DNA of 49,336 nt from a virus, in the IMG/VR virus record IMGVR_UViG_3300009161_000070, positions 1 to 49,336 of that record. The stretch is one strand, 5' to 3'. The notes below the pieces were generated by a model. The model did no database searches. It was given only the letters and a program-made list of their open reading frames with translations, and was not told where the DNA came from. The position numbers were made by a program, and so were the translations under genes. Positions 43,255 through 49,336 of this stretch are shown here, in pieces (positions within the stretch are counted from its first letter, which is position 1; the number at the start of each line of letters is the position of its first letter).

Positions 43255-43287
43255 AAAGGGTGGAGCACTTGCTCCACCCTTTTTTTA
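43255..43287 (+). terminator. Rho-independent terminator after the sheath gene
   Basis: Perfect 12-bp stem AAAGGGTGGAGC / GCTCCACCCTTT with loop ACTT, followed by a run of T residues. It begins 12 bases after the sheath stop and just before the endonuclease start at 43295. This is a strong terminator, so the endonuclease needs read-through or its own promoter. Confidence 0.85.
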
Positions 43288-43294
43288 TTTTATC

Positions 43295-44101
43295 ATGGAT
43301 CTTAACATCAAACCTACCGTTATACACAAGGTATGCGAATGGACCAAAAAACCGTTTATAGTGGATTGGAGACATCGAAATCAAAGATTTATAAATAGGC
43401 AAGCAATGTATGATTGGAGAAAATCTCAAAACAGAGAGACTGTAAATTGTTTGAATTGCGGAACTCCGTTTGAAAGATACAAAAGAATATTACATCCACG
43501 CAGTAAAAAACTTACTCAATATTGTTCCAATATATGTAATATTACATCGAAAGAAAAAAAAGAAAAACTTAAAATTTGGGGCATGTCGGATAAAAATCAC
43601 TGGAATGATGTTTCGGTTCAATCTAAAGTAAAAACTACAAAATTAAAAAAATATGGAGATGAAAAATATAATAATCCAGAAAAAAGTAAAAAAACTTGTT
43701 TTGAAAAATACGGAACAGATTGTTATTTTGACAGTAAAGATGCGATAAAATCGAACGGAAAAAGAATTTCGAAGTTTCAACAAAAAACATACGATTTGGT
43801 CTTACAGAATTATCCAGACGCTTTGCTCGAAGAATACCTAATAGATACCAGATGCTCAGTTGATATATTCATACCATCCATAAAAAAGGTAATAGAATGT
43901 TATGGAGACTATTGGCATTGTAATCCAACTCTTTGTAACTCCAGTTATTATAATATGTCGGTACACAAAACTGCGCAAGAAATATGGGATAGAGATAAAA
44001 TCAAGGTTGATAAATTGATATCTGCCGGATACACTGTTGAAATTATATGGGAGAATTCTAATAAAAAGTTAAAACATAAAGACAAACCCTTATATTTATA
44101 A
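43295..44101 (+). CDS. Homing endonuclease, Vsr-like fold, with zinc-ribbon-like and KYG repeats
   Basis: 268 residues. Cys52, Cys55, Cys77 and Cys81 form a zinc-ribbon-like set. Two KYG units follow (KLKKYGDEKYNN at 117-128, TCFEKYGTDCYFD at 134-146). Such units are common in the DNA-binding parts of phage homing enzymes. The C-terminal half has the Vsr/PD-(D/E)XK layout: CSVDIFIP with Asp190, IECYGDYWH with Glu201, WDRDKIKVDKLI, and GYTVEIIWE at 245-253. It starts eight bases after the sheath terminator. Likely a mobile homing gene placed beside an essential gene; cleavage of a site in or near the sheath gene of intron-less relatives is inference. Confidence 0.7.
   Translation: MDLNIKPTVIHKVCEWTKKPFIVDWRHRNQRFINRQAMYDWRKSQNRETVNCLNCGTPFERYKRILHPRSKKLTQYCSNICNITSKEKKEKLKIWGMSDKNHWNDVSVQSKVKTTKLKKYGDEKYNNPEKSKKTCFEKYGTDCYFDSKDAIKSNGKRISKFQQKTYDLVLQNYPDALLEEYLIDTRCSVDIFIPSIKKVIECYGDYWHCNPTLCNSSYYNMSVHKTAQEIWDRDKIKVDKLISAGYTVEIIWENSNKKLKHKDKPLYL
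44093..44100 (+). promoter_or_regulatory. TATTTATA box 5 bases before a start codon
   Basis: TATTTATA then ACCAT and the ATG of the 200-residue gene. It overlaps the last codons of the preceding endonuclease gene, an unusual place for the motif to be kept by chance. Confidence 0.4.
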
Positions 44102-44105
44102 CCAT

Positions 44106-44708
44106 ATGCAAATTTTATTAAAGGATTTAATCAAAGAAGCGGAGGAAGCGGACAAACCAGCACCATTGCAAATACAGTGTTACGTGGATATGGATGGAGT
44201 TTTGGTGGATATGAACAAAGGATTTAAAAAAATATCCGGCGGGTTTACTCCAGAAGATTTGCATACATCCCCAGAACTAAAAGGTGATAAAAAAGCAGCA
44301 AAGAAAAAGTTTTGGCAATTGATCAACAACACACCAAACTTTTGGTTGAACCTAGAACCTATGCCAGACGCAAAAGTTTTATGGGATTTTATAAAAGATA
44401 ATTTCAAAACTCCACCGGCAGTTATTTTAAGTGCTGGTCAAGGTGCCGATATCGCTCAACAAAAAACAGCATGGATTCGCAAGAACATTGATCCAAGTGT
44501 TAAAGTAATAATTGCATCAGTCGGAGAAAAGAAACCAGAATATATTCTTCCATCAAAAGGAAGAGTGACGAATGTATTGGTTGACGACATGGAAAAAAAT
44601 ATAACCGCGTGGGACAACCAAGCAGCACATCGTATTGGCATATTGCACACAAGTGCCGCAAGTAGCATTAATCAATTGAAAGCTTTTATACCAGATGAAC
44701 AACATTAA
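44106..44708 (+). CDS. HAD-family 5'(3')-deoxyribonucleotidase-like protein
   Basis: 200 residues. The CYVDMDGVLVD motif at 25-35 supplies the HAD nucleophile Asp28 and acid Asp30 (DxDGxxxD). PPAVILSAGQG at about 108-118 fits motif II, with Lys residues later (VGEKKPEYIL), and TNVLVDDMEKN near 160 fits motif IV. This matches the NT5C/5'-nucleotidase group, which removes phosphate from deoxynucleoside monophosphates; phages use such enzymes in nucleotide metabolism. The substrate is inferred. The first 12 residues (MQILLKDLIKEA) resemble a T4-type capsid-targeting leader. The stop overlaps the next gene by 14 bases. Confidence 0.65.
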   Translation: MQILLKDLIKEAEEADKPAPLQIQCYVDMDGVLVDMNKGFKKISGGFTPEDLHTSPELKGDKKAAKKKFWQLINNTPNFWLNLEPMPDAKVLWDFIKDNFKTPPAVILSAGQGADIAQQKTAWIRKNIDPSVKVIIASVGEKKPEYILPSKGRVTNVLVDDMEKNITAWDNQAAHRIGILHTSAASSINQLKAFIPDEQH

Positions 44709-44943
44709 GCTAAAGTCTTTGCTTTTAAAAGAACAGCTTGAGGTTGCTGACCTTCATGCTTTAGAATCATTGTCTAAAAACTTTGTAAAATCATTGATTG
44801 ATGCAAAAGTTATTCAGCATTATCACAAGGATCTAACAGCCGCCGACGTTGATAGTTCGCAGTATATAGAAGATATTTCAGAAGTTGTTCGCAACGAAGT
44901 TATCAAGTGGGTTAACATGGCAAACGCAAGAGGTGGCAGATGA
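44695..44943 (+). CDS. Small hypothetical protein in the nucleotide cassette
   Basis: 82 residues, mostly helical (NNIKLKSLLLKEQLEVADLHAL, later YIEDISEVVRNEVIKWVNM). It overlaps the 5'-nucleotidase-like gene by 14 bases and the next gene by four (ATGA), so it is tightly coupled to both. The start is the first ATG in that frame. Its opening KLKSLLLKEQ parallels the LLKDLIKEA of the gene before. No domain is recognised; a small adaptor of the neighbouring enzymes is possible. Confidence 0.5.
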   Translation: MNNIKLKSLLLKEQLEVADLHALESLSKNFVKSLIDAKVIQHYHKDLTAADVDSSQYIEDISEVVRNEVIKWVNMANARGGR

Positions 44944-46196
44944 ACTATCCATTATATAACGAAACTCTTTGTGACAAGGTATGGGACATCAACGAAGATG
45001 GTCCAAGAATCAAGCAAGATGTTCGCACCGGTCTATTGAAGGTTGCGTTAGATTTTGTTAAAGAATTGAAAGCAGAAAAGCAGATCAACATAAAAGCAGA
45101 AGACGTTGTTATAATTGGGTCAATGACCAATTACAATTGGACTCCACATTCAGATATAGATTTGCATATCAAAACAGATTACTCAAAACTTGATATGTCC
45201 AAGGAAGATGCGCAAACTATGTTTGATGCTATAAAAACAACGTGGAACTTGAAGCATGATATAACCATGAAGGGACATGATGTTGAGCTATATGTCCAAG
45301 ATATACACCACGTTGCTGTTTCTGCATCTGAGTATTCGGTGTTAAAAAACAAATGGTTAAAAGAACCAGTTAAGCAAAAGCCAAATTTAAACAAAGAGCT
45401 TATCAAGAAGAAATATAGAGAGTATCACAAGAAAATTAACTCTCTCGTAAAATCTAATGACGACGCCGGTCTTAAGAAATTGTCACAAAAACTGTATAAA
45501 TACAGACAAGCAGGACTAGATTCAAAAGGTGAATTATCTGAAGAAAACATCGTTTTTAAGATTCTAAGAACTACTGGAAGTTTAGATAAATTAAAAGATA
45601 ACATCGATTCAATCTATGACGATAAGGTTAGTGTTAAAGAAGTTGCTATCGACAATCAATCACCGGCAAAACAACTTATTAGGGCGTTTAACGCACCCAG
45701 TGATGTGCAAATTGACATTATGGCGTATGGACCAAATACAGTGAGCATTGAATCTCTTTTTATAAAACCGGAATATCGCGGCGTTGGTAAAGGGTCGGAG
45801 ACTCTGAAGCAACTCGCAAATTTAGCAGATAAATTCGGTGTAGCGATTGAACTAGAAATTGGTGCAGATGAAGCCGAGATTGATTTAGTGAGATGGTATG
45901 AAAAGTTTGGATTCAAACCGGCAAGAGGCTATTGGCGTAGAGAACCCAATGTAAAAGAAAATGTATTAGATGAAGGTGCCGGTGATATCGCATATACTGT
46001 TTTTATAAACGCGGTAAACTCATTTCAACGCCCAGATAGAAATGGAAATACAATGACAATGTATGTAACTCCATCACCCGCCCAAATGAAATTTCTTAAA
46101 GGACAATCTGGTAGTTTCATGAGCGGTAGATCTAAAGTTTACTTCATTGAGGATCCATACGAACATAACAAGATAAAGTTTACTTGGAGATTTTGA
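44940..46196 (+). CDS. Nucleotidyltransferase fused to a GNAT acetyltransferase
   Basis: 418 residues in three parts. Residues 1-220 are a polymerase-beta-type nucleotidyltransferase: IIGSMTNYNWTPHSDIDLHI at 58-77 has the GS and D-x-D metal-binding motif (Asp72, Asp74), and DVELYVQD at 114-121 supplies a third acidic residue. Related stand-alone proteins occur in T4-like and aquatic phages. Residues of about 240-335 are a GNAT N-acetyltransferase: YRGVGKGSETLK at 279-290 fits the acetyl-CoA loop, with LVRWYEKFGFKP at the end. A last 70-residue beta domain (DIAYTVFINAVNSF to KIKFTWRF) is unknown. The target of either activity is unknown. It starts inside the preceding stop, with a GAGG about six bases before. 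Confidence 0.7.
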   Translation: MNYPLYNETLCDKVWDINEDGPRIKQDVRTGLLKVALDFVKELKAEKQINIKAEDVVIIGSMTNYNWTPHSDIDLHIKTDYSKLDMSKEDAQTMFDAIKTTWNLKHDITMKGHDVELYVQDIHHVAVSASEYSVLKNKWLKEPVKQKPNLNKELIKKKYREYHKKINSLVKSNDDAGLKKLSQKLYKYRQAGLDSKGELSEENIVFKILRTTGSLDKLKDNIDSIYDDKVSVKEVAIDNQSPAKQLIRAFNAPSDVQIDIMAYGPNTVSIESLFIKPEYRGVGKGSETLKQLANLADKFGVAIELEIGADEAEIDLVRWYEKFGFKPARGYWRREPNVKENVLDEGAGDIAYTVFINAVNSFQRPDRNGNTMTMYVTPSPAQMKFLKGQSGSFMSGRSKVYFIEDPYEHNKIKFTWRF

Positions 46197-46200
46197 TAAA

Positions 46201-46971
46201 ATGAATACATTCGAGGATACACTTTTAAAACACAAAAAACTGTTGTTTGAACATTTTAATTTGAATGAATCGGAAAACATGGTTTCCGAGATGGACAAGC
46301 TGATAAACCATTTAAAAGATAAGAAAAAAGTGTTATTTGTCACAACTAGCAACCGTTGGGTTGGAGATAAACAAAAAGCAAAAAGCACAATTTTGGCAGA
46401 ATATATATCGGAGCAGTTGGGCAATGCCACGGTAATAGACGCAAGTAAATTAAAAATATACGACTGTGAAGGTAACGTAAGTAAACATGATGGAAATAAT
46501 TGCGGCGTAAAAAAATCCGAATTAAGGGATGCTGAGAAAAATCCAACGGGTAATCATAGATGTTGGTGCAGTTATAATAACAAAGATGACCAATTGTGGG
46601 AAATAACCAAACCTTTATTTGAAGCAGATGCAATTGTATTTTTTGTTAGCACTCGTTGGGGGCAAACCAATGGAATTTATCAAAAATTGATCGAACGTCT
46701 CACTTGGCTAGAAAATCGCCATAGTACCTTAAAAGAAGATAACATCATAGCAGATAAAGAAGCAGGACTAGTTTTAATTGGACAGAATTGGAATGGATCT
46801 TCTGTTGTTGACGTTCAAAAACAAGTATTGAAATTTTTTGGATTTAAAGTACCCGATGTATTGAGTTTCAACTGGCAATATACACAAGATGCAAAAGATG
46901 AAACGGCAGATAGTTATAAAGCAGCTCCAAAGCAATTTGAAAAAGATTTCGGTGTTAAGATAAAAGATTAA
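46201..46971 (+). CDS. Flavodoxin-fold (NADPH-dependent FMN reductase-like) protein
   Basis: 256 residues. After a helical N-terminus, KKVLFVTTSNRWVGDKQKAKS at 42-62 fits the phosphate-binding loop of flavodoxin-fold reductases. ADAIVFFVSTRWGQTNGIYQKLIERLTWL at 142-170 fits the second strand and the flavin-binding loop; AGLVLIGQNWNG forms the next strand. The fold fits reductases that use FMN and NAD(P)H. An insert with Cys89, Cys101, Cys121 and Cys123 is not usual for the family and could bind a metal or flavin-redox partner. The role in infection is unknown. It starts four bases after the fusion gene and ends before a strong terminator. Confidence 0.6.
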   Translation: MNTFEDTLLKHKKLLFEHFNLNESENMVSEMDKLINHLKDKKKVLFVTTSNRWVGDKQKAKSTILAEYISEQLGNATVIDASKLKIYDCEGNVSKHDGNNCGVKKSELRDAEKNPTGNHRCWCSYNNKDDQLWEITKPLFEADAIVFFVSTRWGQTNGIYQKLIERLTWLENRHSTLKEDNIIADKEAGLVLIGQNWNGSSVVDVQKQVLKFFGFKVPDVLSFNWQYTQDAKDETADSYKAAPKQFEKDFGVKIKD

Positions 46972-46985
46972 AGCGATTTATGAAT

Positions 46986-47018
46986 AAAAAAAGCCCCGAT
47001 TTCTCGGGGCTTTTTTTT
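46986..47018. terminator. Bidirectional rho-independent terminator
   Basis: AAGCCCCGA pairs with TCGGGGCTT around TTTC, with A-runs on one side and T-runs on the other, so it can terminate both convergent genes: the flavodoxin-fold gene on plus and the EF-hand gene on minus. It ends 23 bases from the EF-hand stop. Confidence 0.85.
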
Positions 47019-47041
47019 AAGTGAATTATTTATTCACGGAG

Positions 47042-47257
47042 TTATTGCTTTTTCTTACCAGCGGGAGGAGGCGGCAACTTTGCTGCATCTTCGGGGGTAA
47101 CCTTGGCGCGTTCTTCCTTGTCCAACTTACCATCCTTGTTGGTGTCATACTTTGCAACGATTGCTTTTTGCTCATCGGTCAGCGGCGGGCGTTCCTTCTT
47201 TTCTGCGGCTACAACCGACAATACCGATACTAGTGCTAATACGATATACTTATTCAT
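47042..47257 (-). CDS. Secreted EF-hand protein, small
   Basis: 71 residues. A short signal peptide (MNKYIVLALVSVLSVVAA, likely cut after residue 18) precedes a charged segment and one canonical EF-hand loop: Asp38, Asn40, Asp42, Gly43, Leu45, Asp46 and Glu49 are all in place (DTNKDGKLDKEE). A lysine/proline tail (LPPPPAGKKKQ) follows. Calcium binding outside the cytoplasm is therefore well supported. I recall similar short proteins in Verrucomicrobiota and Planctomycetota, so a host origin is likely, but this is from memory. It is an unusual passenger for a phage; it opens the minus-strand block and has a possible promoter upstream. Confidence 0.7.
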   Translation of the reverse strand: MNKYIVLALVSVLSVVAAEKKERPPLTDEQKAIVAKYDTNKDGKLDKEERAKVTPEDAAKLPPPPAGKKKQ

Positions 47258-47274
47258 ATATTATTTTGGGTTAC

Positions 47275-47330
47275 GTCAACCGTAATTAGTTGACAATATA
47301 TATGAATATACGATCCATGCATAAAGTCAA
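47275..47330 (-). promoter_or_regulatory. Possible promoter and inverted repeat of the EF-hand gene
   Basis: On the minus strand TTGACT (47325-47330) lies 14 to 16 bases before AT-rich -10 candidates (TATATT at 47305-47310, TATTCA at 47303-47308). Nearer the gene there is a perfect inverted repeat GTCAAC-N8-GTTGAC (47275-47294), an operator-like site. Spacing is not optimal, so the promoter is weakly supported. The gap of 98 bases has no ORF. Confidence 0.3.
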
Positions 47331-47355
47331 TACTATTTGCACTATATTAACTCAT

Positions 47356-47784
47356 TTATTCTACCCACTCACCAATCCGTTTTAGTTCTTTTTCAACAAG
47401 GAACCAGTCATCTTTTTCAAATCCCGCCTTGTCGTCAAAAATAATGTTTATATAAAACTTTTTAGAAAAATCGCACATTTCATTACTCGGACACTCTGGA
47501 TTATTATTTACATATTTGAAATATACTCCTTGTTTCTCAAGTTTATCTAGTGCTTTTGCTACGGTTACTATATGAGAACTACTCCATAGAATAAGTACAA
47601 TGTCTTTTCTTTTACTCAAATTCTGCAACACTTTGATTGCATTGGGTAGATACTCTATATTATCTTTATTTAAAGAGTGTTTCCCTTGAATAATAGTATC
47701 GTGTAAATCTACACAAATAAAAAGCTTTTCCCAATTTCTAGTGGTTTTATCGTTAAATGCTTTTTCTATGTTAAATACGTTCAT
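47356..47784 (-). CDS. HAD-family phosphatase-like protein
   Basis: 142 residues. ICVDLHDTII at 23-32 has the DxxDT nucleophile region of HAD hydrolases, with Asp26 as nucleophile and Asp29 offset by one from the usual DxD spacing; DIVLILWSSSHI fits motif II, and NIIFDDKAGF fits the acidic motif IV. The size matches small HAD proteins of the BT0820 type. No cap domain is visible. It lies downstream of an unknown gene on the same strand with a nine-base gap. The non-standard first motif makes the activity uncertain; the substrate is unknown. Confidence 0.55.
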   Translation of the reverse strand: MNVFNIEKAFNDKTTRNWEKLFICVDLHDTIIQGKHSLNKDNIEYLPNAIKVLQNLSKRKDIVLILWSSSHIVTVAKALDKLEKQGVYFKYVNNNPECPSNEMCDFSKKFYINIIFDDKAGFEKDDWFLVEKELKRIGEWVE

Positions 47785-47793
47785 AAAAAATAA

Positions 47794-48081
47794 TTAACAT
47801 CCCATTTTATCAACTGCTTTTGAACACATTTCTTGCCACTCGGCGACATCAAATATATCAGGTCCAAACTTTGCGTCATATGACAATAAAACTTTAGACT
47901 CATATATTATCTTATCATTATCTTTGGAATCAAATACAAACAAACTTGCTTGACGAGTTCCAGTACGTTGCACTTCACATTTGAATCGTCGGTCTAGAAT
48001 AGCGACCCAAATCAACAAAGAATCACCCCTGCCGTCAGTTTCATTTATTTCAATATTATAAACTGCAAGCGGTTTTTTCAT
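47794..48081 (-). CDS. Hypothetical protein, beta-rich
   Basis: 95 residues (MKKPLAVYNIEINETDGRGDS to WQEMCSKAVDKMGC). It shows alternating strands (AVYNIEIN, LLIWVAIL, RFKCEVQR, ASLFVFDS) and a helical tail. No family is recognised. The ATG overlaps the end of the endonuclease gene by four bases (ATGA), so it is cotranslated and travels with it. A function cannot be assigned. Confidence 0.5.
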   Translation of the reverse strand: MKKPLAVYNIEINETDGRGDSLLIWVAILDRRFKCEVQRTGTRQASLFVFDSKDNDKIIYESKVLLSYDAKFGPDIFDVAEWQEMCSKAVDKMGC

Positions 48082-49336
48082 AAGTTTTTATTGTTATATA
48101 TCCATTTACTATGTCCACAGTCCCAAATTCTGTCAAAGTTATTCATTTTCATATTCTCCCACTCTGAAATAGATTTGTCAAATGATAATAACTTTCTTTC
48201 TAATTTTCCTTTTTGCCAATTTATACGGCTTTGAAGAGTATCATAGTTGTCTATGATATAATGATAGTTAGGTGGAGTGTTTGAGTGGAAGTTGAATCCT
48301 AGTTTAACATATGTTTCTCCGGAAAAGTATCGGCGGTCGCTGTATGCAGATACTACAATCGATGGGTGGGTTAATATAAAATATTCAAACAGTTTTGTTA
48401 AGGCATTGTCAACTTGATAGCCTAATTTACTACAGTTTCTTGTTATTTCCCACTGAGTATCTTTTTTGAATTTAGACCTCGTGAAAGTTGTCACATGAAT
48501 CAACAATTTATTATAATAAAGACCGAGTCTTACTTCCGCATTATCGTTGCCGTCTAAGTGGTTGTCTTTTAAAAAGTCTGCTTTGATATTAGGCGATATT
48601 TCTTTAATTTCACACTCGCTTGCATTAATACACTTCGCAGTTGTTAGTATTTTCTTTAAGATAGATTTTACTATTTCTACTTGGTGGTTCCACTCGCTTT
48701 CAAATATATGAACCAACCGTATTCCTTTTGTCAGACACATTTTCGTCTTATTCAAGTGGTAGTTTTTATTTTTTGATCCAGACACCTCCGAGTGCCAATA
48801 CACTCCGTTTGTTTCTATTGCTATGTTTTTATTGGGTATGTATATATCTATCTCAAGCGGGGACAAGATTGCTCTGTTATTCGACACGATTGCCTCGTTG
48901 GGAAGTATCTCTTTTATAAAATCCTCAACTCCACTTTGAAATGTAGACGTATTTTTATCACATGCCGGACATCTTAAATACTGTTTAGTAAGATCATAGT
49001 CATGTTCGCCGCTACATCTTATACATTTAAATCTGTATGGACGATTATATTTTACCGTTACGCCGTCGTATTCAGACAAATCAAAAAGCGGCACGAAGTT
49101 TTTAAACTTATCGGATTCGCAAAATTTTTTAAACATTGAGAGTTTATGTGTATGTTTAAACGTTGAACTCTTTCCTCCGAATTTGACATTATCAGATTTT
49201 GATGCGTGTACCACTCCATATTTTTTCAAACACGTCTCCTTATATTGTTTTTTATATTCTTCAGTTTTTCTATAGTTATCAACTCCATATTTTTTTAAGC
49301 AAGTTGACTTTATTTTTTCAACGTTATTATAATTTG
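48078..49336 (-). CDS. Homing endonuclease, Vsr-like (EDxHD-type), 5' end outside window
   Basis: The frame stays open to the right edge. A start at 49229 (TTG) is not credible, because upstream codons continue with a KYG unit (TCLKKYGVDNYRK and KETCLKKYGVVHA), so the gene begins beyond the window. At least 418 residues are visible. A zinc-ribbon-like CIRC...CPAC set precedes the nuclease: SGVEDFI, LEIDIYIPNKNIAIETNGVYWH with acidic residues and His, then LNKTKMCLTKGIRLVHIFESEW, the layout of Vsr-like homing enzymes. A further 200 residues (LGLYYNKLLIHVTTFTRSKF onwards) form a second domain of unknown role. It shares the KYG units with the plus-strand endonuclease at 43295, which suggests a related origin. 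Confidence 0.7.
   Translation of the reverse strand, partial: NYNNVEKIKSTCLKKYGVDNYRKTEEYKKQYKETCLKKYGVVHASKSDNVKFGGKSSTFKHTHKLSMFKKFCESDKFKNFVPLFDLSEYDGVTVKYNRPYRFKCIRCSGEHDYDLTKQYLRCPACDKNTSTFQSGVEDFIKEILPNEAIVSNNRAILSPLEIDIYIPNKNIAIETNGVYWHSEVSGSKNKNYHLNKTKMCLTKGIRLVHIFESEWNHQVEIVKSILKKILTTAKCINASECEIKEISPNIKADFLKDNHLDGNDNAEVRLGLYYNKLLIHVTTFTRSKFKKDTQWEITRNCSKLGYQVDNALTKLFEYFILTHPSIVVSAYSDRRYFSGETYVKLGFNFHSNTPPNYHYIIDNYDTLQSRINWQKGKLERKLLSFDKSISEWENMKMNNFDRIWDCGHSKWIYNNKNL

Noticed and set aside
49227-49229. TTG at 49227-49229 as the start of the minus-strand endonuclease
   Set aside because: The frame continues to the edge with a second KYG unit, so the gene starts outside the window.

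Overview
This window looks like the neck, tail and adhesin region of an AT-rich contractile-tailed (myovirus) phage related to the T4-like supergroup. Two anchors support this. The left edge encodes the C-terminal end of a gp14-like neck protein followed by a gp15-like tail-sheath stabiliser. Near the right side lies a gp18-type tail sheath gene. No known phage is named, because identity cannot be established by eye. The repeat-rich fibre proteins resemble those of uncultured aquatic T4-like phages. Most starts lack a Shine-Dalgarno sequence, and one small secreted EF-hand protein looks host-derived. Both fit a Bacteroidota- or Verrucomicrobiota-like host, but that is inference.

Layout, left to right. 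(1) 1-3103: neck genes. The gp15-like protein carries an extra C-terminal beta domain, which is repeated in the next three genes and again at the end of the fifth. (2) 3173-20311: long fibre genes with short-period repeats: 14-residue SFSTR coiled-coil-like repeats, nonapeptide TASY repeats and 69-residue FTGSIYLSGS repeats. A free-standing LamG-like lectin gene sits among them. (3) 20323-28021: a small fibre-associated protein, a 2380-residue multidomain adhesin (Gly-rich domains, Thr/Pro linkers, LamG domains with propeller-like inserts, KAIFGYG repeats) and a 56-residue ORF. (4) 28094-30819: one further TASY fibre and two related small proteins. (5) 30845-39745: eight tandem paralogues of about 350 residues, of unknown function, interrupted once by a 69-residue gene. 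(6) 39821-43243: a small coiled-coil protein and the enlarged sheath protein. (7) 43295-46971: a Vsr-like homing endonuclease, then a cassette of a 5'-nucleotidase-like HAD protein, a small protein, a nucleotidyltransferase-GNAT fusion and a flavodoxin-fold reductase-like protein. (8) 47042-49336, minus strand: the EF-hand protein, a HAD phosphatase-like protein, a hypothetical protein and a second, edge-truncated homing endonuclease.

How it fits together: the region between the gp15 and gp18 positions, where T4 has terminase genes 16 and 17, holds about 38 kb of candidate host-recognition genes. Fibre shafts, tips, lectin-like and propeller-like modules are shuffled and duplicated among them. 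Almost everything from 1 to 46971 is on the plus strand with tiny gaps or ATGA overlaps, suggesting long late operons. A bidirectional terminator near 47000 separates this block from the minus-strand block. No gap between genes exceeds about 165 bases. No tRNA, rRNA, CRISPR array, integrase or reverse transcriptase was seen.
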